From contig CAYPIE010000016.1 in NCBI GenBank assembly GCA_964410665.1, positions 24,270 through 88,269 on the forward strand: a DNA stretch of 64,000 nt, in the 5' to 3' direction. Every line of letters begins with the position of its first letter. Positions within the stretch are counted from its first letter, which is position 1. Below the pieces are notes generated by a model that did not search any database, had not been told where the DNA came from, and saw only the letters and a program-made list of their open reading frames with translations. Positions 51,071 through 59,873 of this stretch are shown piece after piece. This DNA is from CAYPIE01 sp964410665. Lineage in GTDB: Bacteria > Planctomycetota > Planctomycetia > Gemmatales > Gemmataceae. A program made the translations under genes and the position numbers.

Positions 51071-54000
51071 ATGTCGATCGCAATGCCAACACTGAACAAG
51101 AAGCTGTTCTTCCGGCTGCTGGCTGCCTGCATACTCCTTGCCGGCGGAATATTTGCTCTGCACCAGGTCCAGTCGGGTCGGGTGAATGATGCCTTGCGCT
51201 GGCAATCCGAACGCTATGCCGAGGAGGGCAAGCTCGACCAGGCCATCTACTACCTCCGGCTTTATCTGGAACGTGCCCCTGAAGACATCCAGGCGATGGT
51301 CCGCTTATGCGACTGGCTGGAAACCCGTGGCAACAACTCCAGCCCACAGCTCGCCCGACGATTGATGCTCTATGAACGCATTCTGCGGGCCGAACCCGAT
51401 CACCCGGAGGTTCGCGGCAAGGCCATCGAACTCTGCCTAGCTCTACGCCGCTATCATGATGCCGAGGTGCACATCGCTGCTCAGATGCAAGCACAGCCCG
51501 ACAATGACCGGCTGTGGCTACAGCAAGGGATCTGTCAGCAAGCGGCCAACCAGTTTCACGATGCGCGTCAAAGCTACGCTCGGGCCATCGAACTAAGTCC
51601 AACGAATATCCGGGCCCACGAACTACTGGCTGTTTTATTGACGCAGAAGGTGAAACAAGCGGACGCAGCCCAGGCGGTTTTAGATCAGATGATCGCCAAC
51701 AATGCTGCCAGTGCCGAGGCCTTCCTCATCCGTGCCCGCTATCTTCGTGGGGTAGGCCAACTGGATGCCTGCCAGGCCGACCTCAAGCAGGTGCTCTATC
51801 TTGACCCGGAGAACGCCGATGCCCTGCTGCTCTCTGCCGAATTATTCCAGAACCAAAACCAGATTCATCAAGTCCGAAGCATTCTGAATGACGCTTGTAA
51901 GCTCTATCCCCGCGATCTGCGGATGGTCCGCGCCCTTTCATGGTTAGAGCTTTGTATCGGGAACCGGCCTGCCTCGATCGCCTGTCTGGAACGGGGCGTC
52001 CAAGCGATGCCCGGAGAGCTCGACCTACTGACCCCACTGGCCGATCTTCTCATCCAGAATGGCGAACTCGAGCGAGTGGCTGAGATCATCGACCGACTAG
52101 AACGCAACAAAGCCCCAATGAACCAGATTCAGTACCTGCGGGCTCGCGTTCAAATGGCCAAGCAGAACTGGCCCCAGGCAATTGAGCAACTTGAAACCCT
52201 GCGCACCCAGGCCGTGTCCCTGCCCGCATTGGCCGCCCAAGTCAATCTGCTTATGGCGATTTGTCATCGAAAACTGGGGAATCCTGAGCAAGAAATGGCG
52301 GCATTGCAACGTGTGCTGGCCACTGATTCGACCCATTTGTCCGCACGCATGGGCATCGGCAACCTCCATCTCAATGCTGGACGCTGGGATGAAGCCCTCC
52401 AGGAATACACACTAGTCACCAAATCCCCCTATGCCAGCCTCGAAGCTCGCCTGCTCTGCTTACGTCTGAAGATTGCCAAGGCACGCCGGGATAACGCGGA
52501 CATCAAGGTGTGGAATAGCCTGCTCAAGCAGGTCCAGCAGCTCGGCCAACAATTCCGCCATTCCGTGGAGCCGGTCCTGTTGGCCAGTGAACTGCTCCGG
52601 GCCCGTGGCGACTTTTCTACCGCCGCGGACTTACTGCTTGAGGCCTGTCATCGCAACAGCGGCAATGCCCAGCTGTGGTGTGCCCTGGCCCGGGCTGTGG
52701 CCGTCGACCGTGGCCAAGATGCCGGCCTACGCATCCTGGATGATGCCCGAGCGATCCTGGGAGATGCGGTCGAACTACGTCTATGCCGCGCAGAATTCTG
52801 GGCCGCCAGTCCCAGTCTCAGCCGTCTGGACCGGCTCGCCAAGTTGGAACAAGCGATCGACTCGTTTGTCGATGCCGACCAGCAGCGGCTCCTCTATGGC
52901 CTGGGAGACATCTATGCCGGGATGCAACACTCCGAAGGAATCCGTCGAATCTATCTGCAGATCGCCCAGCGTGTCCCCGGCGACCTACCTATTCGTGCCG
53001 CTCTGTTCGACCTCGCGTTGGCCGAGCAGGATGCCGCCCTGCAGAGCCAAATGCTCGATGAACTGAATCGTCTGCCTCCCACCGGCCCAATCCTGGCCCA
53101 GGTGCTTCAACAACGAGCTGCCATTGCTCGGGCCAAGGATCCAGAACAACTCACCGCGATTGCGACGCAATTAGACCGCTTGAGCCAACAACAACCAGGA
53201 TTGGCCGAAAGCCGAATTGCCCGAGCCGAAGTGGCTGCCCGGCTGGGGCAGCTGAACGACGCGACTCAGGCTTACCGGGAGTTGGTGCACCAGGACCGTT
53301 CTCGGTTGCATTATGTACGCCGATATCTGCAATTTCTGATCCAGACTGGGCAAGATCGGCTCGCCAAGCAATGGCTGCATGACCTGGACAGCGACCCCCG
53401 GGTTGGCCGCGGCCACTTTGAACAGCTGTTTGCCGGCGTGACCGCCGATCTCGATACCGCAACCTTTGCCAAGATCCTGGCCTGGGTGGAGCCTCGTGAT
53501 CAGAATGACCCCATGCGGCTAGCCTGGCTCGGGACCCTGCTCGCCCGCCATGGTCAGACCGATGCGGCCATCCGTCGCTACGAACGGGCGATCGAGCAAG
53601 CGCCCAAGCTCCCTGATCCCTACCTGCACTGGCTCGCCGCCCTGATTGCGGGCGACCAATCGAAGTCGGTGCCAACGGTCCTGTCTCAAGCCCAGAGCAA
53701 GCTCGAAGGCAAAGAGTTCTACACGCTATGTGCCCACACGCACTGGTTGATGGCTGAGCAGGGCCAACCCACTTGGACTCCCGCGCTCAACACCCCTGAG
53801 GCCGTGCGCGACTATCAGGAAGCTTGTTTGCGCGTGGTCCTCGCCCGGGATCAGTTCGCGCAGGCCATGGGACTGCTCGAGCGGTTTCGCGATGCCCAGA
53901 CAAGCCGCCCGCAAGATAAGGCCTGGGCCGAGCGAAACCTGGCCTTACTTCGGGCCATCCGAGGCACCCCCGAACAGCGTCTGCGAGCCGTGGGGCAGCT

Positions 54001-55297
54001 GCAAGCAGAGCCCAAGCAACCCCTCTCGATTGACGACCGCCGGGCCCAGGCTGGCTTGCTCACCATGGCCTATCGCCATCTGGATGGTCCCGCTCGCAAA
54101 GCCGTGCTGCAATCAGCGATCGTCGCATTACGCACGGTCACTGCATCCGACCAATCCGCAGATTCAGATTGGTTCCGCTTGGCTGAATTGTATCGGCTGG
54201 CCGGCCAGGAAGAAAACTACCAACAGTGCTTGCAACGCCTCATCGAACGAGAAGCGGAAAAATTGACCTATCGGCTGGTCTATATCAATTCACTGTTGGA
54301 TCAGGGCAAGCTCGACCAGGCTCGCCCCGAGGTCGACTATTTACAGCGACATGCGCCCAGCAATTTTCAAGCGATCCAAGTTCAAGCCCGCTACTACGCC
54401 CTCCGCCAGCAACCGCAGCGGGTGCTCAGCTTGCTCGAATCGTATGTGCGAACGGTCGAGCCCGGCGCTCATCAGGCGATCCCTCGTATCCGTGCGGTCG
54501 CCGATACGTTGGAACAGCTTTGCCAGCGGGTACTCCGCAAGGATCCGGCGACGGGGCGGGAATTGGCTGAGGCCGCTGTGACCAAGTTTCAAGCCTGTCT
54601 TAGTACCCAGGCGGATGCCTTGATCCCCTTGGTGGGGTTGCTGACCCAAACCCAACGGAGTGCGGACGCATTTACACTGCTCAAGCGACATCGGGAACGC
54701 ACGCCCGCGCGGGTTTTTGCCAATGCCAGCTTGATGCTGCTACGCCATGGTGCAGCCAATCCCGCTTATGCTCAGACCATTCAAACCTGGCTCCAGGAAG
54801 CCCTCAAGCAATACCCTCGTTCGATCTCCCTGCGCTTGGCGCTGGGCGAGTTTTATACGATCACCCGCGAGTTTGGCCGGGCCCAGGCGACGTATCAGGC
54901 CATACTCCACGACGATCCACAAAACATTGTCGCCTTGAACAACCTCGCCTGGATTCTCGCTCCCAAGCTAGAAACGGCCAGCAAGGCCGAGCAGTATATT
55001 CGCCAAGCCATTGCCATCTCCGGACCACGTGGGGAACTACTCGATACCCGCGCCCGCGTCCGGATCGCCCAGGGCAACCTCGATGAAGCGGTCCAAGACT
55101 TGCACGATGCCTTGAGCGAAACCAAAACTTCGCTGCGCTATTTTCATTTGGCCATGGCCCATCTCAAGCAAAGCAAGCGGAGCGATGCCTTGGAAGCCTT
55201 CCGCCAAGCCCAAGCACACGGGCTATCCCGAGCGCTCATCCATCCGATTGATCTTCCGACCTTTAACGCCCTGGCCCAACAAGCCGCTGACGGCTAA
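51071..55297 (+). CDS. Very long membrane-anchored TPR protein
   Basis: 1408 residues from the ATG at 51071; an ATG at 51083 is also possible and neither has an ideal ribosome site. A single N-terminal helix (FFRLLAACILLAGGIFALHQ) anchors it, and nearly all the rest is tetratricopeptide-type helical repeats. Examples are AIYYLRLYLERAPEDIQAMV, QSYARAIELSPTNIRAHELL and, near the C-terminus, AQATYQAILHDDPQNIVALN. It looks like a periplasmic scaffold, similar in plan to PEP-CTERM/PrsT- or BcsC-like TPR proteins, but no secretion partner is adjacent. Upstream gene ptsI is unrelated; a repeat-flanked gap separates them. Confidence 0.82.
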   Translation: MSIAMPTLNKKLFFRLLAACILLAGGIFALHQVQSGRVNDALRWQSERYAEEGKLDQAIYYLRLYLERAPEDIQAMVRLCDWLETRGNNSSPQLARRLMLYERILRAEPDHPEVRGKAIELCLALRRYHDAEVHIAAQMQAQPDNDRLWLQQGICQQAANQFHDARQSYARAIELSPTNIRAHELLAVLLTQKVKQADAAQAVLDQMIANNAASAEAFLIRARYLRGVGQLDACQADLKQVLYLDPENADALLLSAELFQNQNQIHQVRSILNDACKLYPRDLRMVRALSWLELCIGNRPASIACLERGVQAMPGELDLLTPLADLLIQNGELERVAEIIDRLERNKAPMNQIQYLRARVQMAKQNWPQAIEQLETLRTQAVSLPALAAQVNLLMAICHRKLGNPEQEMAALQRVLATDSTHLSARMGIGNLHLNAGRWDEALQEYTLVTKSPYASLEARLLCLRLKIAKARRDNADIKVWNSLLKQVQQLGQQFRHSVEPVLLASELLRARGDFSTAADLLLEACHRNSGNAQLWCALARAVAVDRGQDAGLRILDDARAILGDAVELRLCRAEFWAASPSLSRLDRLAKLEQAIDSFVDADQQRLLYGLGDIYAGMQHSEGIRRIYLQIAQRVPGDLPIRAALFDLALAEQDAALQSQMLDELNRLPPTGPILAQVLQQRAAIARAKDPEQLTAIATQLDRLSQQQPGLAESRIARAEVAARLGQLNDATQAYRELVHQDRSRLHYVRRYLQFLIQTGQDRLAKQWLHDLDSDPRVGRGHFEQLFAGVTADLDTATFAKILAWVEPRDQNDPMRLAWLGTLLARHGQTDAAIRRYERAIEQAPKLPDPYLHWLAALIAGDQSKSVPTVLSQAQSKLEGKEFYTLCAHTHWLMAEQGQPTWTPALNTPEAVRDYQEACLRVVLARDQFAQAMGLLERFRDAQTSRPQDKAWAERNLALLRAIRGTPEQRLRAVGQLQAEPKQPLSIDDRRAQAGLLTMAYRHLDGPARKAVLQSAIVALRTVTASDQSADSDWFRLAELYRLAGQEENYQQCLQRLIEREAEKLTYRLVYINSLLDQGKLDQARPEVDYLQRHAPSNFQAIQVQARYYALRQQPQRVLSLLESYVRTVEPGAHQAIPRIRAVADTLEQLCQRVLRKDPATGRELAEAAVTKFQACLSTQADALIPLVGLLTQTQRSADAFTLLKRHRERTPARVFANASLMLLRHGAANPAYAQTIQTWLQEALKQYPRSISLRLALGEFYTITREFGRAQATYQAILHDDPQNIVALNNLAWILAPKLETASKAEQYIRQAIAISGPRGELLDTRARVRIAQGNLDEAVQDLHDALSETKTSLRYFHLAMAHLKQSKRSDALEAFRQAQAHGLSRALIHPIDLPTFNALAQQAADG

Positions 55298-55327
55298 GCA
55301 CTTCCCATTCGCTAACATCTCCAAGCC

Positions 55328-55368
55328 GGTGCTCAGAAACGCCTTCGACCAAGACGTTTCTGAGCACC
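55328..55368. terminator. Perfect 14-bp inverted repeat between convergent genes
   Basis: GGTGCTCAGAAACG (55328-55341) and CGTTTCTGAGCACC (55355-55368) with a 13-base loop, in the 97 bases between the TPR and aroDE genes. It probably acts as a bidirectional terminator or mRNA 3' stabiliser, although no T-tract follows. Confidence 0.6.
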
Positions 55369-55394
55369 CTAGCGCCAGGTTGCTGCAACCAGGA

Positions 55395-56939
55395 TCATGC
55401 TTCGGGACTATGCCCACCAAATTGCCGAGACTTCAGTGGCGAGATGGCATCGCGGACCAGCTCGCGCATCGTCTCCAACGACGGATCCATCCCCGTAAAT
55501 AGGCGAAACTGCAATGCGGCTTGCCGGACAAACATCTCCAGTCCAGAAACCACCGGACAACCACGGTTTCGCGCATCGTTGAGCAACTGGGTGTTTTCCG
55601 GGGTATAGACAGTATCAAAGACCAGCAGCTCAGGCCGCAGAAAACTGACATGCACCGGTGATTCATCGAGATGGGGGTGCATCCCCACCGGTGTACAGTT
55701 GATGAGAACGTCGGCATGCCCATTATGCCGGGTGTGCCACTCGATCGCCTTGCCTTCGACCTCCGCGGCCAGCCGCGTTGCCCGTTCCAGAGTCCGGCTG
55801 GCGATAGTCACACTTGCCCCAGATTGACGCGTCCCATGGGCGATCGCGCGGGCTACCCCACCTGCACCAAGGATCAACACATGCTTCCCTCGTAACGTCT
55901 GTGGTGAGCCCCCAGCATCTGGCACCAGCCCGGATTTCAGGGCCGCTAGGGCCGCCGCATAATCGGTATTAAAGGCTTCGAACCCGCCGTCTTGACGATG
56001 CACCAAGGTGTTGGCCGCCTGGGTCTGTTCCACCGCGGCATCACGGACCTCTGACAGCTCGGCTGCATCCTCCTTGTGTGGAATGGTGACGCTGTAGCCT
56101 TGCACTGGAATCGCTTCAAAGCCGCGCAAAAAGGGGCCTAACTGCCCCCGAGGGACCCGAAACGGCAGATAGAGTGCATTACTGCCCAGATTGCGGAACA
56201 TACGATTGTGCAGCAGCGGACTCAAACTATGGGCGACCGGATCGCCAATGACACCAAACACCCGCGTCTCGGCATTGATGCTGGCAATCGGGAATACCCG
56301 ACGTACCTCCTCAAACGAAGGGAGTCCCGGGGCCACATTGCGTTCCTTGTTGAAGGCAGCATAAATAAAAGGTGCCCCATACTTGAGTGCAAGTAGGCGA
56401 CTGGGCAGCCCATATTCCCCCATACAGTGAGCCACGGTCGGCTTTTTCGCCTGTTGCAACAGGCGAAACACCTGGAGGTTATCTAACGGTGTCCGCGCCA
56501 TGACCGCCAGCTTGACCACATCCGCATCCTGGGCACACATCTTCTGGTAGTGCTGTTCCAGATCGGCAGGGGTCTCTTGAAAATTGTGATAGCTAATGAT
56601 CCGTTTGGTCGTCCCATAACGCGGAATACGGTCGGCAATATCGGTCTCCAGATCGACCCAGTCAAAGCCACCCGAGACGATCGCCTGGCGTAGGATCATC
56701 TGACGATCTTCTTCGTTTCCATTCCAGCGGCCGCCATCCGCTGCTCGCCGTAGCGTGGCCACTAAGGGACAGGCCTTATGTTCAAGCAAGCGTTTGAAAT
56801 CAACCGCTTTGGCAAGAAAGTCTAGCCGCAGCTCGATCAACCGAGCCCCCCGGCGAACCGCTTCCTGCAATTCGGCCGCCACCATCTTGTGCCGGGTTCG
56901 GCCAATAACTACGCAGATCCTCTCGGCATCCGCACTCAT
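55395..56939 (-). CDS. aroDE: Bifunctional 3-dehydroquinate dehydratase / shikimate dehydrogenase
   Basis: 514 residues from the ATG at 56939 (GGAGAG 7 bases upstream); a longer frame to 57005 has no start signal. Residues ~5-215 are a type I dehydroquinase: Schiff-base Lys143 (VVKLAVMA), catalytic His118 (ISYHNFQETP) and IELRLDF. Residues ~225-510 are shikimate dehydrogenase: VFGVIGDPVAHSLSPLLHNR, YSVTIPHKEDAAEL, the NADP loop ILGAGGVARAIAHG, and CTPVGMHPHLDESP. The fusion catalyses two consecutive shikimate-pathway steps. Such AroD-AroE fusions are known in plants, chlamydiae and planctomycetes. It acts in the cytoplasm. Confidence 0.93.
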   Translation of the reverse strand: MSADAERICVVIGRTRHKMVAAELQEAVRRGARLIELRLDFLAKAVDFKRLLEHKACPLVATLRRAADGGRWNGNEEDRQMILRQAIVSGGFDWVDLETDIADRIPRYGTTKRIISYHNFQETPADLEQHYQKMCAQDADVVKLAVMARTPLDNLQVFRLLQQAKKPTVAHCMGEYGLPSRLLALKYGAPFIYAAFNKERNVAPGLPSFEEVRRVFPIASINAETRVFGVIGDPVAHSLSPLLHNRMFRNLGSNALYLPFRVPRGQLGPFLRGFEAIPVQGYSVTIPHKEDAAELSEVRDAAVEQTQAANTLVHRQDGGFEAFNTDYAAALAALKSGLVPDAGGSPQTLRGKHVLILGAGGVARAIAHGTRQSGASVTIASRTLERATRLAAEVEGKAIEWHTRHNGHADVLINCTPVGMHPHLDESPVHVSFLRPELLVFDTVYTPENTQLLNDARNRGCPVVSGLEMFVRQAALQFRLFTGMDPSLETMRELVRDAISPLKSRQFGGHSPEA

Positions 56940-57147
56940 CCAGAGACTCTCCAATGATTGAACCGTTGATTTTGTCACCTTAGCCCCCCGTCGAACATCC
57001 TGCAAGAGGAGGAAAACCTTCCTCCGGTGGGCCCCAGGCTGACCGGTGAGACGCTTCAGAACGGATTAATCTTTAGCCGTTTTTGACTCGCTAGACGCAG
57101 TTTAGTCTTGCCCAATCTACCAACGACGGCAAAATAGGAAAAATACG

Positions 57148-59781
57148 ATGCCCGAATGGCCCCTGCTTCCTCAGACCTTGCGAGACCGACCAGCCATGAG
57201 CCTATCTCACCCGATTCGTTCGACGAGCAAGTCCCGCCTTCGCCGCCCCGCCTTGTCGCTGCGCTGCGAACAGCTCGAGGAGCGTGCCGTTCCTACCGTC
57301 GATCTGACGCCCATCGGTGATTTTGACAGTTCGGCGGGCAAGGACCTCTTGGTCCCGGTCTCCGCCACCGATGGAAACGGCGATCCGATTACCTACACCG
57401 CTACCAGCAACAACGACGAGGTAGAGGTCAGCTTGCTCACCGGTGGCCGCTCGTTGCGACTGAACGTCAGTGGCACCAACGCTTCGGGCAACCCCTTCAC
57501 CGGCGACCTGACGCTACGGCTGTTTGAGGATCTAGCCCCCATTGCCACCGGACGCATCATCGACCTGACGGAGTCCGGCTTCTATGATGACCTGACCTTT
57601 CACCGCATCATCGATGACTTCGTCGCCCAGGGAGGCGATCCGAACGGGGATGGCACCGGTGGCAGCGATTTGCCCGATTTCATCGACGAGTTTGACGCCA
57701 GTTTGACCTTTAACAGCCCTGGGCTGCTGGCGATGGCCAACTCGGGTGATGATACCAACAACTCGCAGTTCTTCATTGTGGATACCGACCTTGCCCTCGA
57801 GGATCTGCCGCAGTTTTTGAACTTTAATCACACCATCTTTGGTGTTTTGACCAGCGGCTTTGACATCTTCGAACAGATGATCACCACCCCGACTGCCCCC
57901 AATGATCGCCCGAACGATCCGGTGACTATCAACGACGCTAGTATCTTCACCGACACGCAAAACGGGGTACTCCGCGTCCGACCCGACACGGGCTTTACGG
58001 GCCAAGCCAACATCACCGTCACCGGCGACGATGGCACGGGCGTGTCCAATCCCGAGATCTTTAGCGTGAATGTGGTAACCGATACGGTCAATGATCGGGC
58101 GTTCCTCAACAGCGCGGTCGGAGACTTGACCACGCCGGTGGGAACGGCCGTGAGCTTTAGCATCCCCGGCGAAGATCTGGACGGCGATACGCTGACTTAT
58201 GTCGTGCGCGATCCGGCCAACTTTGCCAATCCCCCCAGCAACGCCACGGTCAACCTCGATCAAGACACCGGATTGGTTACTATTCAACCCGACGCTGGCT
58301 TCACCGGGACCATCGAGGTGCTCATCGGCGTCCGCGACGACACCAATCGCGGCGGCGGGTCGCTCGATTCACAATCCCAATTTGACACCGATGTCATCAC
58401 CATCAGCGTCGAAGGCAACATCGACCTCGACCCAGACAGCGATGGTGGGATCTTGGATGATGACAATGTCACCGATAACCCCACGCCAAGCCTGACCATC
58501 CGGGCCGCCGCCGGCGAGACCGTGGAAGTGAGCGTAAACGGCGGCAACCCGATCCCCACCGCCGAAGTCAACCCTGGCGAATACAGCGTCACCTTAGCCG
58601 AGGGATCGCTCCAGGTCGGGGCCAACACCATCTCCGCCACCGCCGGCACGACCGAGCTGACCCCGTTGACCCTGACCTATGCCCCAGGCTTACGCGAACT
58701 GTTCACCGTCCCTGGGGAATTGGGTGCCTCACAATCGCTGACTTTTACCTTCGATAACCGAGAGGCAGCCTTCGATAGTGAGATCGGCTTGTTTATCGTC
58801 GACAACACCGAAGGCGTTAGCAACGGAGTCATTTCTCCAGGGGATCCTGCCTACGCCCAGTCCGCATTGACCGATGAGACCCAACAGCGGCTATTCGGCC
58901 CTGGCGATAGTGTGGGCGACAGCACCACCTTGACCTTCGAAGGCGGTCAGATCCTTGGTTTCTACATGATCCCCAACGGCACCCTGGAAGAGTGGTTACA
59001 GACCAATCCCGACAATGCCCGTGAGGGCGAATTGGTCGCCTTGTTCTCCTTGGTACCGCCCAACCCCGATGGTCTACGCCACGTCCTGGTCAATGATGAC
59101 CCACTAGGCAGCCGTGCAACTTATGCCTGGGAAGATGTCCTTGACGGTGGCGATTCCGATTATAATGACATGGTGTTCTCCGTCAGCGTGGAAGGCCCCG
59201 TGGAGCAAGGCATCTACACGGTACCACTGCCCAGCGGCCGGGAAGTGACCACCGTGTTTGACCTATTGCCTGCCTCGAAGTCACGCGCAGGAGGTGAGAC
59301 TTCGCCGCCCAGCACCGAGATCGATGGCGAGGTCGGGCTCTTCTTCGTCGAGGATGTCGAGGGCACGGTTGCCGGGCTGCTACCCAGCGATACTGGCTAC
59401 CTGACCATAGCCCTTGCTCCCGATAATCGGCGCACCATCTTTAGTCCCGGTGCCACAGTGCCAACCCTCAATACCTTGAATCTAGGCAGCGACGGCAATT
59501 TGTTCGGCTTCTACTACGTCCCGGGCGGCACCATCGAAGCACTCCGCGATGAGAATCCCGGCAACGACCCGGCCAACGACCTGGTCGGCTTCTTCTCAAT
59601 CGATAGCCTCAACCCTGATGGTGTCACCCACGCCCGCCCGTTTGGTGCGGAGCTGGTGACTCGAGCTGAACCCGATCCCAACGGTCCCACCTTTGTCTAT
59701 ATGATGGGGACCCTGAATGGGACTGCCGATGATTTCGATGATGTGGTCTTCTCTTATACCGCCGACCCCACGACCAACTGA
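57148..59781 (+). CDS. Exported cyclophilin-type peptidyl-prolyl isomerase with DUF4114 domains
   Basis: 877 residues (AGGA 8 bases before the ATG). The N-terminus carries RCEQLEERAVP, a motif shared with the protein at 63652 and widespread in Gemmataceae exported proteins. Residues ~95-250 are a cyclophilin domain: FYDDLTFHRIIDDFVAQGGD, MANSGDDTNNSQFFIV and FNHTIFGVLTSGFDIF retain the Arg, Phe/Gln and His catalytic positions. Cadherin/Ig-like blocks (~260-510) follow. Two repeated C-terminal units (~515-690 and ~700-875) each contain GEVGLFFVEDVEG-like starts and DDVVFS-like ends of DUF4114. The ending GGDSDYNDMVFSVS is typical. It is probably a surface or periplasmic folding factor. Confidence 0.85.
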   Translation: MPEWPLLPQTLRDRPAMSLSHPIRSTSKSRLRRPALSLRCEQLEERAVPTVDLTPIGDFDSSAGKDLLVPVSATDGNGDPITYTATSNNDEVEVSLLTGGRSLRLNVSGTNASGNPFTGDLTLRLFEDLAPIATGRIIDLTESGFYDDLTFHRIIDDFVAQGGDPNGDGTGGSDLPDFIDEFDASLTFNSPGLLAMANSGDDTNNSQFFIVDTDLALEDLPQFLNFNHTIFGVLTSGFDIFEQMITTPTAPNDRPNDPVTINDASIFTDTQNGVLRVRPDTGFTGQANITVTGDDGTGVSNPEIFSVNVVTDTVNDRAFLNSAVGDLTTPVGTAVSFSIPGEDLDGDTLTYVVRDPANFANPPSNATVNLDQDTGLVTIQPDAGFTGTIEVLIGVRDDTNRGGGSLDSQSQFDTDVITISVEGNIDLDPDSDGGILDDDNVTDNPTPSLTIRAAAGETVEVSVNGGNPIPTAEVNPGEYSVTLAEGSLQVGANTISATAGTTELTPLTLTYAPGLRELFTVPGELGASQSLTFTFDNREAAFDSEIGLFIVDNTEGVSNGVISPGDPAYAQSALTDETQQRLFGPGDSVGDSTTLTFEGGQILGFYMIPNGTLEEWLQTNPDNAREGELVALFSLVPPNPDGLRHVLVNDDPLGSRATYAWEDVLDGGDSDYNDMVFSVSVEGPVEQGIYTVPLPSGREVTTVFDLLPASKSRAGGETSPPSTEIDGEVGLFFVEDVEGTVAGLLPSDTGYLTIALAPDNRRTIFSPGATVPTLNTLNLGSDGNLFGFYYVPGGTIEALRDENPGNDPANDLVGFFSIDSLNPDGVTHARPFGAELVTRAEPDPNGPTFVYMMGTLNGTADDFDDVVFSYTADPTTN

Positions 59782-59810
59782 TCAGCTCGCCCGGAATCGG
59801 GCCAGACTTT

Positions 59811-59860
59811 GTCAATAGGCCACGGCCGGTCCGTTAACGGACCGGCCGTGGCCTATTGAC
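59811..59860. repeat. Perfect 50-bp palindrome
   Basis: Every base from 59811 to 59860 matches its reverse complement: two 25-bp arms (starting GTCAATAGGCCACGGCCGGT) meet without a spacer at GTTAAC. It lies 29 bases after the stop of the cyclophilin gene and ends 2 bases before the sulfatase Shine-Dalgarno (GGAG, 59863-59866). Transcribed, it would form a ~23-bp stem with a tiny loop. There is no T-tract on either side. Confidence 0.98.
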
Positions 59861-59873
59861 TTGGAGACTCCTT

